Assembly (NCBI GenBank): GCA_902785105.1
Contig: CACZXF010000001.1
Span: 51,124 to 115,123, forward strand
Reading direction: 5' to 3'
Source of the DNA: an uncultured Eubacteriales bacterium
GTDB lineage: Bacteria > Bacillota > Clostridia > Christensenellales > Aristaeellaceae
DNA length: 64,000 nucleotides
Below the pieces are notes generated by a model. The model ran no database searches. It saw nothing but the letters and a program-made list of their open reading frames with translations, and was not told the origin of the DNA. The position numbers and the translations under genes are program-made. Positions within the stretch are counted from its first letter, which is position 1, and each line of letters starts with the position of its first letter. Shown here piece after piece: positions 50,472-56,409 of the stretch.

Positions 50472-50697
50472 CTTCACGATCTCCTTCAGGATGAATCCGA
50501 ACGATCACGGTAATGCCCCCGTCACGCTCGGGATACATGCTTGATTTTCCATGCCACTTTCCCTGCAGGAATCTCTTCTCGATGGGCACTAATACCATCA
50601 TCCTGTCAATACTGCCATCCTCATCCGGCTTTAACAGCCCGGCTTCAACAGCGCGTACACCGGCAGCCTCCCGTTCGGCAGCCTTCGTAAACTTCAA
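50380..50697 (-). CDS. phage protein with MKxT...GLLKxDEDGS start, paralogue of the 51 kb gene
   Basis: About 105 aa. MKFTKAAEREAAGVRAVEAGLLKPDEDGSIDRMMVLVPIEKRFLQGK is the conserved part, shared with the gene at 50799-51152 (MK[FY]T...A...GLLK..EDGS.D). The end overlaps the next gene; its IHPEGDRED codons carry the next ribosome site. Confidence 0.5.
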   Translation of the reverse strand: MKFTKAAEREAAGVRAVEAGLLKPDEDGSIDRMMVLVPIEKRFLQGKWHGKSSMYPERDGGITVIVRIHPEGDREDGSQHGRADGRCHRRRNGAAQAQRQGDDQD

Positions 50698-50745
50698 ATA
50701 ATCACCTCCCCGCCAGCCGGCTTCATGCCGACCAGTTATGCTGTC

Positions 50746-50989
50746 CTGATTTCGACCACGCCCGTTACGAGGTCACCGAAGCGGGCCGCGTCGCGCTGTC
50801 AGAGTTTGCTGAGGAGCGCCGCCGCCGCGCCGATCAGCAGGCCCGCGAGGATCGCCAGCGGCACGAGGCGAAAATCGAAGCCGCCCGCAACCGGCGCAAT
50901 GTGCTCGTCAGCGGCATCGTCAGTGCCGTGGTCAGCGCCCTGGTCAGCGCCGTCGTGACATTGCTCATGCGTCATTTTCTCGGATAATT
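50746..50989 (+). pseudogene. 5'-truncated plus-strand membrane protein gene
   Basis: The plus frame reads FDHARYEVTEAGRVALSEFAEERRRRADQQ, a charged coiled coil, then VLVSGIVSAVVSALVSAVVTLLMRHFLG and a stop. This is the pattern of small 'YxxTExGRxALxE..' coiled-coil membrane proteins of Clostridia and their mobile elements. There is no start codon or ribosome site upstream. It is antisense to the last 55 residues of the gene at 50799-51152. Confidence 0.4.
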
Positions 50990-51152
50990 TCCTGCACAGG
51001 TCGCAGTCCGGCAGGATCACCCGCTCCGCCTCGGCCCAGAATCGGTCAAAGTCTTCACTGTCAAAGCTCCCATCTTCCTCCACCTTTAACAGCCCGGTGT
51101 CGATCGCAATGGCCCGGGCTATCTCGATCTTCGGAACCGGCGTATACTTCAT
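50799..51152 (-). CDS. phage protein with GLLK-motif N-terminus
   Basis: 117 aa. MKYTPVPKIEIARAIAIDTGLLKVEEDGSFDSEDFDRFWAEAERVILPDCDLCRKLSEK (in parts) is protein-like and paralogous to the N-terminus of the 50380-50697 gene. The last 55 residues, including LVPLAILAGLLIGAAAALL, are read antisense to the truncated plus-strand gene, so the true end is doubtful. AGGAGG lies 8 nt before the ATG. Confidence 0.5.
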   Translation of the reverse strand: MKYTPVPKIEIARAIAIDTGLLKVEEDGSFDSEDFDRFWAEAERVILPDCDLCRKLSEKMTHEQCHDGADQGADHGTDDAADEHIAPVAGGFDFRLVPLAILAGLLIGAAAALLSKL

Positions 51153-51177
51153 GTGCTCGCCTCCTCGCCGCCCGGCC

Positions 51178-51282
51178 TCATGCCGGGCGGGTTTCTGCCT
51201 CTAAATGATTAAGGCCTTCCTGAATCAGCACGCGGATGATTTCCGTATAGCTCATGCGCGTATAGCGTTCATCCATGCACAT
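51178..51282 (-). CDS. short ribbon-helix-helix-like phage protein, N-terminus uncertain
   Basis: MCMDERYTRMSYTEIIRVLIQEGLNHLEAETRPA, 34 aa, is close to the end of the 52516-52692 protein (RYTRLSYAEIIRMLIQAGL). A plus-strand consensus promoter (51298-51327) lies in its upstream codons, so either the longer N-terminus is lost or the gene starts at a rare codon near 51330. Possibly a remnant. Confidence 0.4.
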   Translation of the reverse strand: MCMDERYTRMSYTEIIRVLIQEGLNHLEAETRPA

Positions 51283-51297
51283 CTTGTATTTTGTTTC

Positions 51298-51327
51298 TTG
51301 ACTTCGGTATTCTGTTTCCGGTATAAT
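51298..51327 (+). promoter_or_regulatory. promoter of the 51.3-51.7 kb structured RNA
   Basis: TTGACT (51298-51303), 18-nt spacer, TATAAT (51322-51327); the transcript would start at the beginning of the inverted repeat. Confidence 0.8.
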
Positions 51328-51333
51328 GGTCTT

Positions 51334-51680
51334 GCCCTTATATGGGCAATGGAAAGGAGTGAGGCCGTTTGGATAAACTCTTGAAATTGCCCCGTTCCCG
51401 TGGGTTCGCCTGCTGATGCTAATGGGCATTTCAGCGGAACCGCCACCGCTTAAGTGAAGCGCAGTCCCAAGAAGGGGGCGTTGCGTGCTTCCCCCTGCGC
51501 GGGATGCGGCCTAAGGCACCTGGTCGCAACGGTCAATTCTCGATGGTAAGGCAATTCCACCGGGATGAGACCGGTCCCGCGTGGGTGCAAGCCTGCACGG
51601 GTGAACAAATGGTGGGAAGTGCCCGGCGCGACGCAACCGCGCCGGGCGCTTTTCGTCTCACTCCTTGCCATTGCCCATAT
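51334..51680 (+). ncRNA. candidate structured RNA with 24-bp terminal inverted repeat
   Basis: 51340-51363 and 51657-51680 are inverted repeats with 23 of 24 matches, closing a 293-nt interior. Inside are at least six hairpins: CGCTT/AAGCG (51446-51460), GGGGG/CCCCC (51473-51495), ACCGG/CCGGT (51568-51584), GTGCA/TGCAC (51585-51598), GCCCGGCGC/GCGCCGGGC (51620-51647) with TTTT after it, and GAAATTGCCC/GGGCATTTC (51383-51432). A 15-codon TTG frame with AAAGGAG upstream lies at 51370. No large ORF on either strand. It is either a large structured RNA or a miniature inverted-repeat element; the promoter favours RNA. Not matched to a class from memory. Confidence 0.6.
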
Positions 51681-51691
51681 CGGCCTCCGCC

Positions 51692-51928
51692 CTATGCGCC
51701 GGAACGGTGCATCGCCGGTGCCCGGCTGTCCGTCAGGCCCAGCAGGTAGTCCGTCGAACACCCGAACATCCGCGCCATCTGCACCAGCTTGTCGGAGGGG
51801 ATCACCCCGCTTGCAATGTAATTCCAGTAGGTCCTCGAAGTCACGCCCAGGGTCCGGCTCAATGCCTCCTTCGACATCTGCGCCCGCCCGCGCTCCGCTT
51901 CGATGTTCCCTAAAATCACAGGCTCCAA
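51692..51928 (-). CDS. XRE family transcriptional repressor
   Basis: 78 aa, TTG start at 51928 (GGAGGTG 7 nt upstream). NIEAERGRAQMSKEALSRTLGVTSRTYWNYIASG is a Cro/C1 helix-turn-helix, followed by FGCSTDYLLGLTD, the classic end of such domains. Divergent from the DUF6173 gene with which it shares a 67-nt promoter region: the likely lysogeny repressor. The longer frame is rejected. Confidence 0.82.
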   Translation of the reverse strand: MEPVILGNIEAERGRAQMSKEALSRTLGVTSRTYWNYIASGVIPSDKLVQMARMFGCSTDYLLGLTDSRAPAMHRSGA

Positions 51929-51941
51929 TCCTTCACCTCCC

Positions 51942-51971
51942 TTGCGGCCCTCGGCCTGGTCATGGTATAAT
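51942..51971 (+). promoter_or_regulatory. promoter of the DUF6173 gene in the divergent switch region
   Basis: TTGCGG, 18-nt spacer, TATAAT (51966-51971), followed by AAAGGAGG. Overlaps the start region of the repressor gene. Confidence 0.65.
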
Positions 51972-51995
51972 CGCCTCGAAAGGAGGTGATTTGGT

Positions 51996-52400
51996 TTGAA
52001 TATGGCTTTCGACGATCGGTTGTCCACCTTGATTCCCAACTTTGTGAACGTAGTTCCCGAGGTCAATCCTACTCTCCCGACAGTTCTCGAAAATGCTAAA
52101 GCGTCAACGGCATCGGAGGTCTGCAAGCGATTGGAAACCATCGTGAATAATTTCATGGCGACCCTCGATCCTAGAGAGGAGGTCGGTGTAGCGCTTTCTT
52201 CCTTCGGCGCCGCGCATTTGATCGCCGTTACTGGCTTCCGCGCCATGGGCCCCAATCTGCTGGTCATAACCGGAACCGAAGGCGAACAGCCCGTCACGCT
52301 TGTTCAGCACGTTTCGCAGCTGAGCTTTCTACTCGTTCCGATAAAGCTTGCTTCTTCCGAAACTGAACCGCGTCGCACAATCGGATTTCAGTCGGAATGA
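51996..52400 (+). CDS. DUF6173 family phage protein
   Basis: 134 aa, TTG start at 51996 (GGAGG 9 nt upstream; the ATG at 52002 is an alternative). VGVALSSFGAAHLIAVTGFRAMGPNLLVITGTEG and VTLVQHVSQLSFLLVPIKL are typical of DUF6173 proteins of Clostridia. Unknown role, often beside XRE regulators in prophages. It is the first rightward gene in the switch region. Confidence 0.75.
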   Translation: MNMAFDDRLSTLIPNFVNVVPEVNPTLPTVLENAKASTASEVCKRLETIVNNFMATLDPREEVGVALSSFGAAHLIAVTGFRAMGPNLLVITGTEGEQPVTLVQHVSQLSFLLVPIKLASSETEPRRTIGFQSE

Positions 52401-52491
52401 TTTCAACCCTGGTTGCCGCCAGGTTGATGCCACCCATCACAAGCCCCGTGGAGTTGCCGCTCCTCTGGGGCTTTTCCGTTTTGTCGCTCAT
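52294..52491 (-). CDS. possible 65-aa phage protein, convergent overlap
   Basis: MSDKTEKPQRSGNSTGLVMGGINLAATRVEIIPTEIRLCDAVQF. AGGAGG is 6 nt before the ATG. Its last 35 codons overlap the end of the DUF6173 gene on the other strand, so the end may be artefactual. Preceded by the ribbon-helix-helix gene with the same spacer as seen near 51.17 kb. Confidence 0.35.
   Translation of the reverse strand: MSDKTEKPQRSGNSTGLVMGGINLAATRVEIIPTEIRLCDAVQFRKKQALSERVESSAAKRAEQA
52441..52482 (+). terminator. terminator of the DUF6173 gene
   Basis: AAGCCCC and GGGGCTT pair, with an inner GGAG/CTCC stem, then TTCCGTTTT, about 40 nt after the DUF6173 stop. Confidence 0.7.
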
Positions 52492-52515
52492 GGCTCGCCT
52501 CCTCGCCGCCCGGCC

Positions 52516-52692
52516 TCATGCCGGGCGGTATTCTGGCACCATTTTTTCAAGACCAGCCTGAATCAACATGCGGATTATCTCCGCATACGACAGGCGAGTA
52601 TAGCGTGGGTCCCGCCTCATCATCACAATGGCCTCTTCCATCTCCGCAGAAAGCGCAATGGAACGGCGCATTTCCATTCTTTTCTTTTCCAC
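52516..52692 (-). CDS. ribbon-helix-helix regulator
   Basis: 58 aa, GTG start at 52692 with AAAGGAGG 8 nt upstream. MEMRRSIALSAEMEEAIVMM has the beta-strand then helix order of Arc/CopG proteins, followed by RYTRLSYAEIIRMLIQAGL. It has a perfect promoter and a palindromic operator just upstream, the form of an autoregulated lysogeny gene. Confidence 0.72.
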   Translation of the reverse strand: MEKKRMEMRRSIALSAEMEEAIVMMRRDPRYTRLSYAEIIRMLIQAGLEKMVPEYRPA

Positions 52693-52715
52693 TGTTCGCG
52701 CCTCCTTTCTCTGTA

Positions 52716-52732
52716 GTGTACCATTGGTACAC
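52716..52732. promoter_or_regulatory. palindromic operator before the ribbon-helix-helix gene
   Basis: GTGTACCA and TGGTACAC are inverted arms around a single base, a perfect 16-bp palindrome placed between the minus-strand -10 and the start codon. Confidence 0.65.
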
Positions 52733-52743
52733 CTTATGATTAT

Positions 52744-52772
52744 ATTATACGCACCACTCCACCATTTGTCAA
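52744..52772 (-). promoter_or_regulatory. consensus promoter of the ribbon-helix-helix gene
   Basis: On the minus strand TTGACA (52767-52772), 17-nt spacer, TATAAT (52744-52749). Confidence 0.85.
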
Positions 52773-52814
52773 CAGGTTTTTGGCATTTTTGCACCACTTT
52801 TTTTCATTCATCTA

Positions 52815-52843
52815 TTTACATCTTTGCACTAGTGGTGTATAAT
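52815..52843 (+). promoter_or_regulatory. promoter of the 52865-53170 gene
   Basis: TTTACA (52815-52820), 17-nt spacer, TATAAT (52838-52843); an AGTGGTG box overlaps the spacer, as in the divergent promoter. Confidence 0.8.
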
Positions 52844-52864
52844 GTCATTGTAGGAGGTGGTTTG

Positions 52865-53170
52865 ATGTCTACACAAAAACCGCGTTTCATGGTTACGGTA
52901 AGTGATGAGATGTATGAAGCAATCAATAACTACAGGTTTTCCAATCACTTTAAGTCACAGACATTAGCTATAAACGATTTGATTTCAAAAGGAATAGAAG
53001 CTCTTGGCATCAATGAGCCAAAAGAAGAAGAGCCCGCCATTTCTGACGGACTCACTGAAGTTGAAACAGAATTCCTCAATGTGTTTTCTGAACTGACCCC
53101 TTCAAACCAGCGTCTGCTGCTTGGGATCGGCGCAGTAATTTTGCAAGAGCAAGAAAGGCCTGCTGATTGA
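52865..53170 (+). CDS. Arc-like small phage regulator
   Basis: 101 aa, ATG with GGAGG 8 nt upstream. PRFMVTVSDEMYEAINNYRFSNHFKSQTLAINDLISKGIEALG is the Arc-like strand-helix-helix domain; the C-terminal VETEFLNVFSELTPSNQRLLLGIGAVIL is a helix pair common in element-encoded regulators. Divergent from the 52516-52692 gene. Confidence 0.7.
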   Translation: MSTQKPRFMVTVSDEMYEAINNYRFSNHFKSQTLAINDLISKGIEALGINEPKEEEPAISDGLTEVETEFLNVFSELTPSNQRLLLGIGAVILQEQERPAD

Positions 53171-53237
53171 CCGGCGACATGGCGCGAAACACCAACAGCG
53201 CGAGCTTCTCCTCGCGCTTTAACGTATTGTATTCCAT
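53076..53237 (-). CDS. 53-aa minus-strand phage protein
   Basis: MEYNTLKREEKLALLVFRAMSPVNQQAFLALAKLLRRSQ then a tail. Its VFRAMSPVNQQAFLALAKLL is similar in pattern to FLNVFSELTPSNQRLLLGIGAVIL at the end of the opposite-strand gene it overlaps. Ribosome site is weak. Confidence 0.4.
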   Translation of the reverse strand: MEYNTLKREEKLALLVFRAMSPVNQQAFLALAKLLRRSQAADAGLKGSVQKTH

Positions 53238-53341
53238 ATTGTATACCTCTTCACTATGTACTCACCGGTGGTGTTTATATCATACTGTATATACATAACA
53301 TTAGTGTGCCACACATCTGAAAATAATTGGAGGAATAGAAT

Positions 53342-54148
53342 ATGAAAAGAACACTTGCCGTCATTCTTTGCCTCTTGCTCATGATTTGTGCCGCCCACGC
53401 GGAAACCGCGCTGGACACCATCATGGGATTTGTCCGCAATGGCCTCGGCGAAAAGGCGGAGGTCGTGAAGGTCGAGCTGGAAGACCGCACGCTTTCGATC
53501 ATCGTGGATATGAGCCCCATTGATTCTCTCTATGATGGCTTCTATGCCGACCTCACGACGGACTACGCCGCCAGCGTCACGGACGAGCTGCTGAATCACC
53601 GGGAGCTGGATGACGAGTGGGACATCGTTTTCATCGAAGCCGTAAACGTCGGCTATTTCTTCTTCACAAAGGACGACATCCACGATGACGACGCCTTTGG
53701 CGTCCGTATGCGCTATTTCCCCGTTTACGACGAGAATTACAATTCACTGATTACACTTACAGATCCACAGCCCTCTCCGACGCCAGCCCAGAAGCTCCCG
53801 GACAAACAGATGATCGAACCCGTTACGCGACTGTGGATCAGCCAGACTCTTCAATACACCGAAGTTGATTCCATCACCGTCAACGATGATCTGGGCACAT
53901 CCACGCCTGATGACTATATCGTTCTGATTCATCTGATCTGGGGCGGTGGAGCCGCCGGTCAACAGTACATCCCGGCTTACAGCGATACCATTGCCGTAAA
54001 CATGGTAGAAGCCTACCCCAGCATTCAGGAGCTCTGCCTCTTCTGGCACGCCCCCAACGATGACAACGTCAGCGTAAAGCGCGCCTATGAACAGAAAAAC
54101 GGCGCAATGTATCTGTCAGATGAAATATGGGCAAAGGTATTCAAATAA
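53342..54148 (+). CDS. secreted prophage cargo protein
   Basis: 268 aa. Signal peptide MKRTLAVILCLLLMICAAHA with cleavage after AHA. Two weakly similar halves each begin LDTIMGFVRNG... or EPVTRLWISQTL.. and contain VDMSPIDSLYDGFYADLTTDYAA-type blocks. No enzymatic motif. It lies between regulators and integrase, the usual place for lysogenic conversion genes. GGAGG is 7 nt before the ATG. Confidence 0.7.
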   Translation: MKRTLAVILCLLLMICAAHAETALDTIMGFVRNGLGEKAEVVKVELEDRTLSIIVDMSPIDSLYDGFYADLTTDYAASVTDELLNHRELDDEWDIVFIEAVNVGYFFFTKDDIHDDDAFGVRMRYFPVYDENYNSLITLTDPQPSPTPAQKLPDKQMIEPVTRLWISQTLQYTEVDSITVNDDLGTSTPDDYIVLIHLIWGGGAAGQQYIPAYSDTIAVNMVEAYPSIQELCLFWHAPNDDNVSVKRAYEQKNGAMYLSDEIWAKVFK

Positions 54149-54207
54149 AAGCTCTGATTAGCACATATATTTTCTAATCGACATTCTTCAAAAAAAGGAG
54201 TGACCCC

Positions 54208-54474
54208 ATGCCGACGCTTAGTATGTTCTATGGAATCCTGATCAAGATGAACTGGATGGACGCGGGGCAGCACAACCGCCCCCACTTTCACGCCTTCTAC
54301 GGCGGCCACGAGGCGTCCTTCGCGCTGGACGGCGAATTGCTCGCCGGGGACTTTCCGAAGAAGCAGGCGGCGCTGGTGCGCGCCTGGGCGCTGCTCCACG
54401 AGGACGAACTGGCCGCCAACTGGACACTCGCCCTGGCCGGCGAGGAAACCTACCGCATCGACCCTTTGAAGTAA
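54208..54474 (+). CDS. DUF4160 protein
   Basis: 88 aa. GILIKMNWMDAGQHNRPHFHAFYGGHEASFALDGELLAGDFPKKQ (in parts) is the DUF4160 signature (RPHxHxxY...). AAAAGGAG precedes the ATG. Co-occurs with DUF2442 next to it; such pairs are predicted to be toxin-antitoxin-like but not proven. Confidence 0.82.
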   Translation: MPTLSMFYGILIKMNWMDAGQHNRPHFHAFYGGHEASFALDGELLAGDFPKKQAALVRAWALLHEDELAANWTLALAGEETYRIDPLK

Positions 54475-54490
54475 AAAGGAGGCTTTCCCC

Positions 54491-54760
54491 ATGACTGAGA
54501 TCCTTCACGGCCCGGAGCCCCTCGGCCCCCGGGTGCAGGCTGTCGCCGCCCTGCCCGGCCACCGGCTGGCGCTGACCTTCACCAACGGCGAGCGCCGCCT
54601 CTACGATGCCCGCGGTCTGTTGGACTATCCCGCCTATCGCCGTCTGAGGGACGAGGGCTTCTTCCGCGCCGCCCGCGCCGAATATGGCACCGTCTGCTGG
54701 CCCGGCGACATCGATTGCTGCCCCGACCGCCTCTATGCCGACAGCATCCCCGTAAATTAA
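54491..54760 (+). CDS. DUF2442 protein
   Basis: 89 aa. VAALPGHRLALTFTNGERRLYDARGLLDYPAYRRLRD and CWPGDIDCCPDRLY are typical DUF2442 features (HRLxLTFxNGExRxYD...P.Y..L...). Ends 45 nt before the integrase. Works with the DUF4160 protein in a putative two-gene cassette. Confidence 0.82.
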   Translation: MTEILHGPEPLGPRVQAVAALPGHRLALTFTNGERRLYDARGLLDYPAYRRLRDEGFFRAARAEYGTVCWPGDIDCCPDRLYADSIPVN

Positions 54761-54804
54761 AAAACAGGCGCGTTGTGCGCCTTTTTTGAAGGGAAGGAAC
54801 GTAA

Positions 54805-56367
54805 ATGGGAAACACATTGAACCCCGCCGGGCTGTACTGCGTCTATCTTCGCAAGAGCCGCCGGGATCTGGAGCTGGAGGCCCTCGGCCAGGGGGACACG
54901 CTGGCGCGGCATGCGCAGGCGCTTGCGGAGCTGGCCTCGCGCCTCGGCATCCGGATCGCGCGGACCTACCGCGAGGTGGTCTCCGGCGACACCATCGCCG
55001 AGCGCCCGGAGGTGCGGCTGCTGCTGGAGGACGTCAACGCGGGCAAGTGGGACGGGGTGCTGGCCATGGACGTGGATCGCCTCGGCCGCGGCGACAGCAT
55101 GGACCAGGGTCTCATCATGCAGTCCTTTTACTATTCCGGCACCCTCATCATCACCCCTGACAAGATCTACAACCCTGCCGACGAGGCCGATGCGGAGTTC
55201 ATGGAGATCAAGCTCTTCTTCGCCCGCCGGGAATATCAGATGATCAAAAAGCGCATGCAGCGGGGCCGCATCGCCTCGGTGATGGACGGCTGTTACCTCG
55301 CGCCCCGCGCCGTCTACGGCTATGACCGCGTCCGCCTGACGGGCCGGAAGGGCTGGACGCTGCAAATCAACCCCGAGAAGGCGGAGATCGTCCGCACCGT
55401 CTACCGCTGGTACGCCGAAGGGATGGACGGGAAGAACGTCGGGGCCAACAGCATCGCCCGGCGCCTCAACGACATGGGCCTGCGCACCGACCTCGGCAAC
55501 CGCTTCACCGCCGATTCCATCCGCAACATGCTCCAGAATCCCACCTATATCGGCAAGGTCCAGTGGAACCAGCGGCAGGAGGCCACCCGCATCGAGAACG
55601 GCGTCAAGGTCAAGAGCCGCCCGAAATCTGACAACTACATCCTCATCGACGGCCGGCATGAGCCCATCATCGAGCCCGAACTCTTCGATCGCGTCCAGGC
55701 GATGTTCGCCGCCCACGACAAGCGCCCGAAGAACGACATGGCAAGGGTCGCCAATCCCCTCGGCGGCCTCGTCGTCTGCCCCTTCTGCGGCCACCACCTG
55801 CAAGCCAAGGGCGACCCGCACCGGCGCGGCGGCCTGATCCATTGCCCCACGCCCTTCTGCCCGACCGCAGGGGCCTATATCTTCGCCGTGGAGGACGCCG
55901 TGCTGGAGATCCTCGCCGCCTGGCGCGACGAATACAGCCTCAAGCTCTCCCAGACCTCCCCAGATGCCCGCGACGCCGCCGCCATCGAGGCCGCCCGCCA
56001 GCAGCTCACCCTCCAGCGCGAGGCCTTCACCGCCCGCCTCCAGCGCCACTACGACCTTCTGGAACAGGGCGTCTATTCCGTCGATGAGTTCCGCGAGCGC
56101 CGCGCCAAAGTCAACGCCCAGATCGCCGACATCGACAGATCCATCGCCGCCCTCGACCATACCCCCGCCAATGACCCCATCGCCGCCCTCCTGCCCCAGA
56201 TCACCACCGTCCTCAACTCCTACCGCACCGCCCCCGACGCTGAAAGCAAAAACACCCTCCTCCGCTCCGTCATCGACCATATCACCTACCATAAAACCCA
56301 GCGCGGCTACCGCAACAGTAACCCCGGCGATAACCTCACCCTCGAAATCGCCCCCAGAATCCCGTGA
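54805..56367 (+). CDS. large serine recombinase (phage integrase)
   Basis: 520 aa. YLRKSRRD carries the catalytic Ser18; DVDRLGRGDSMDQG and the recombinase domain (RRLNDMGLRTDLGNRFTADSIRNMLQNPTYIGKVQWNQR in parts) follow; CPFCGHH and CPTPFC form the zinc ribbon; ARQQLTLQREAFTARLQRHYDLLEQGVY (in parts) is the C-terminal coiled coil. It cuts attP and attB at a 2-nt core and joins half sites. It lies against attR, 15 nt away. Confidence 0.96.
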   Translation: MGNTLNPAGLYCVYLRKSRRDLELEALGQGDTLARHAQALAELASRLGIRIARTYREVVSGDTIAERPEVRLLLEDVNAGKWDGVLAMDVDRLGRGDSMDQGLIMQSFYYSGTLIITPDKIYNPADEADAEFMEIKLFFARREYQMIKKRMQRGRIASVMDGCYLAPRAVYGYDRVRLTGRKGWTLQINPEKAEIVRTVYRWYAEGMDGKNVGANSIARRLNDMGLRTDLGNRFTADSIRNMLQNPTYIGKVQWNQRQEATRIENGVKVKSRPKSDNYILIDGRHEPIIEPELFDRVQAMFAAHDKRPKNDMARVANPLGGLVVCPFCGHHLQAKGDPHRRGGLIHCPTPFCPTAGAYIFAVEDAVLEILAAWRDEYSLKLSQTSPDARDAAAIEAARQQLTLQREAFTARLQRHYDLLEQGVYSVDEFRERRAKVNAQIADIDRSIAALDHTPANDPIAALLPQITTVLNSYRTAPDAESKNTLLRSVIDHITYHKTQRGYRNSNPGDNLTLEIAPRIP

Positions 56368-56381
56368 TTTTTTCATTTCAC

Positions 56382-56409
56382 AAATTAGGGTAAGCATCCG
56401 ATGAACAAT
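56382..56409. other. attR, right end of the prophage
   Basis: 56385-56409 is the inverted complement of 18124-18148 (23 of 25). The AAATT core (56382-56386) is in the same orientation as at attL. It contains the stop codon of the cysteine-rich gene. Confidence 0.7.

Larger units (their letters stand above)
18147..56386. mobile_element. siphovirus-like prophage with large serine integrase
   Basis: A contiguous set of packaging, head, tail, lysis, replication and lysogeny genes bounded by the att half-sites, with the serine integrase ending 15 nt before attR. Nearly all structural genes are on the minus strand. All hallmark genes (TerS, TerL, portal, capsid, tail tube, tape measure, holin, endolysin, integrase) are intact, so it may be inducible. 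Confidence 0.92.

Noticed and set aside
51450-51761. Protein genes on either strand in the 51.4-51.7 kb region
   Set aside because: Frames are short, lack ribosome sites and cover hairpins; the area fits a structured RNA better.
54757-56397. 546-aa minus-strand frame opposite the integrase
   Set aside because: Glycine/Val/Asp-rich shadow; the integrase on the plus strand is certain.
18124-56409. Whole-prophage inversion by recombination at inverted sites
   Set aside because: The inverted 25-nt arms could suggest this, but the direct AAATT core and the adjacent integrase fit integration into a palindrome better.
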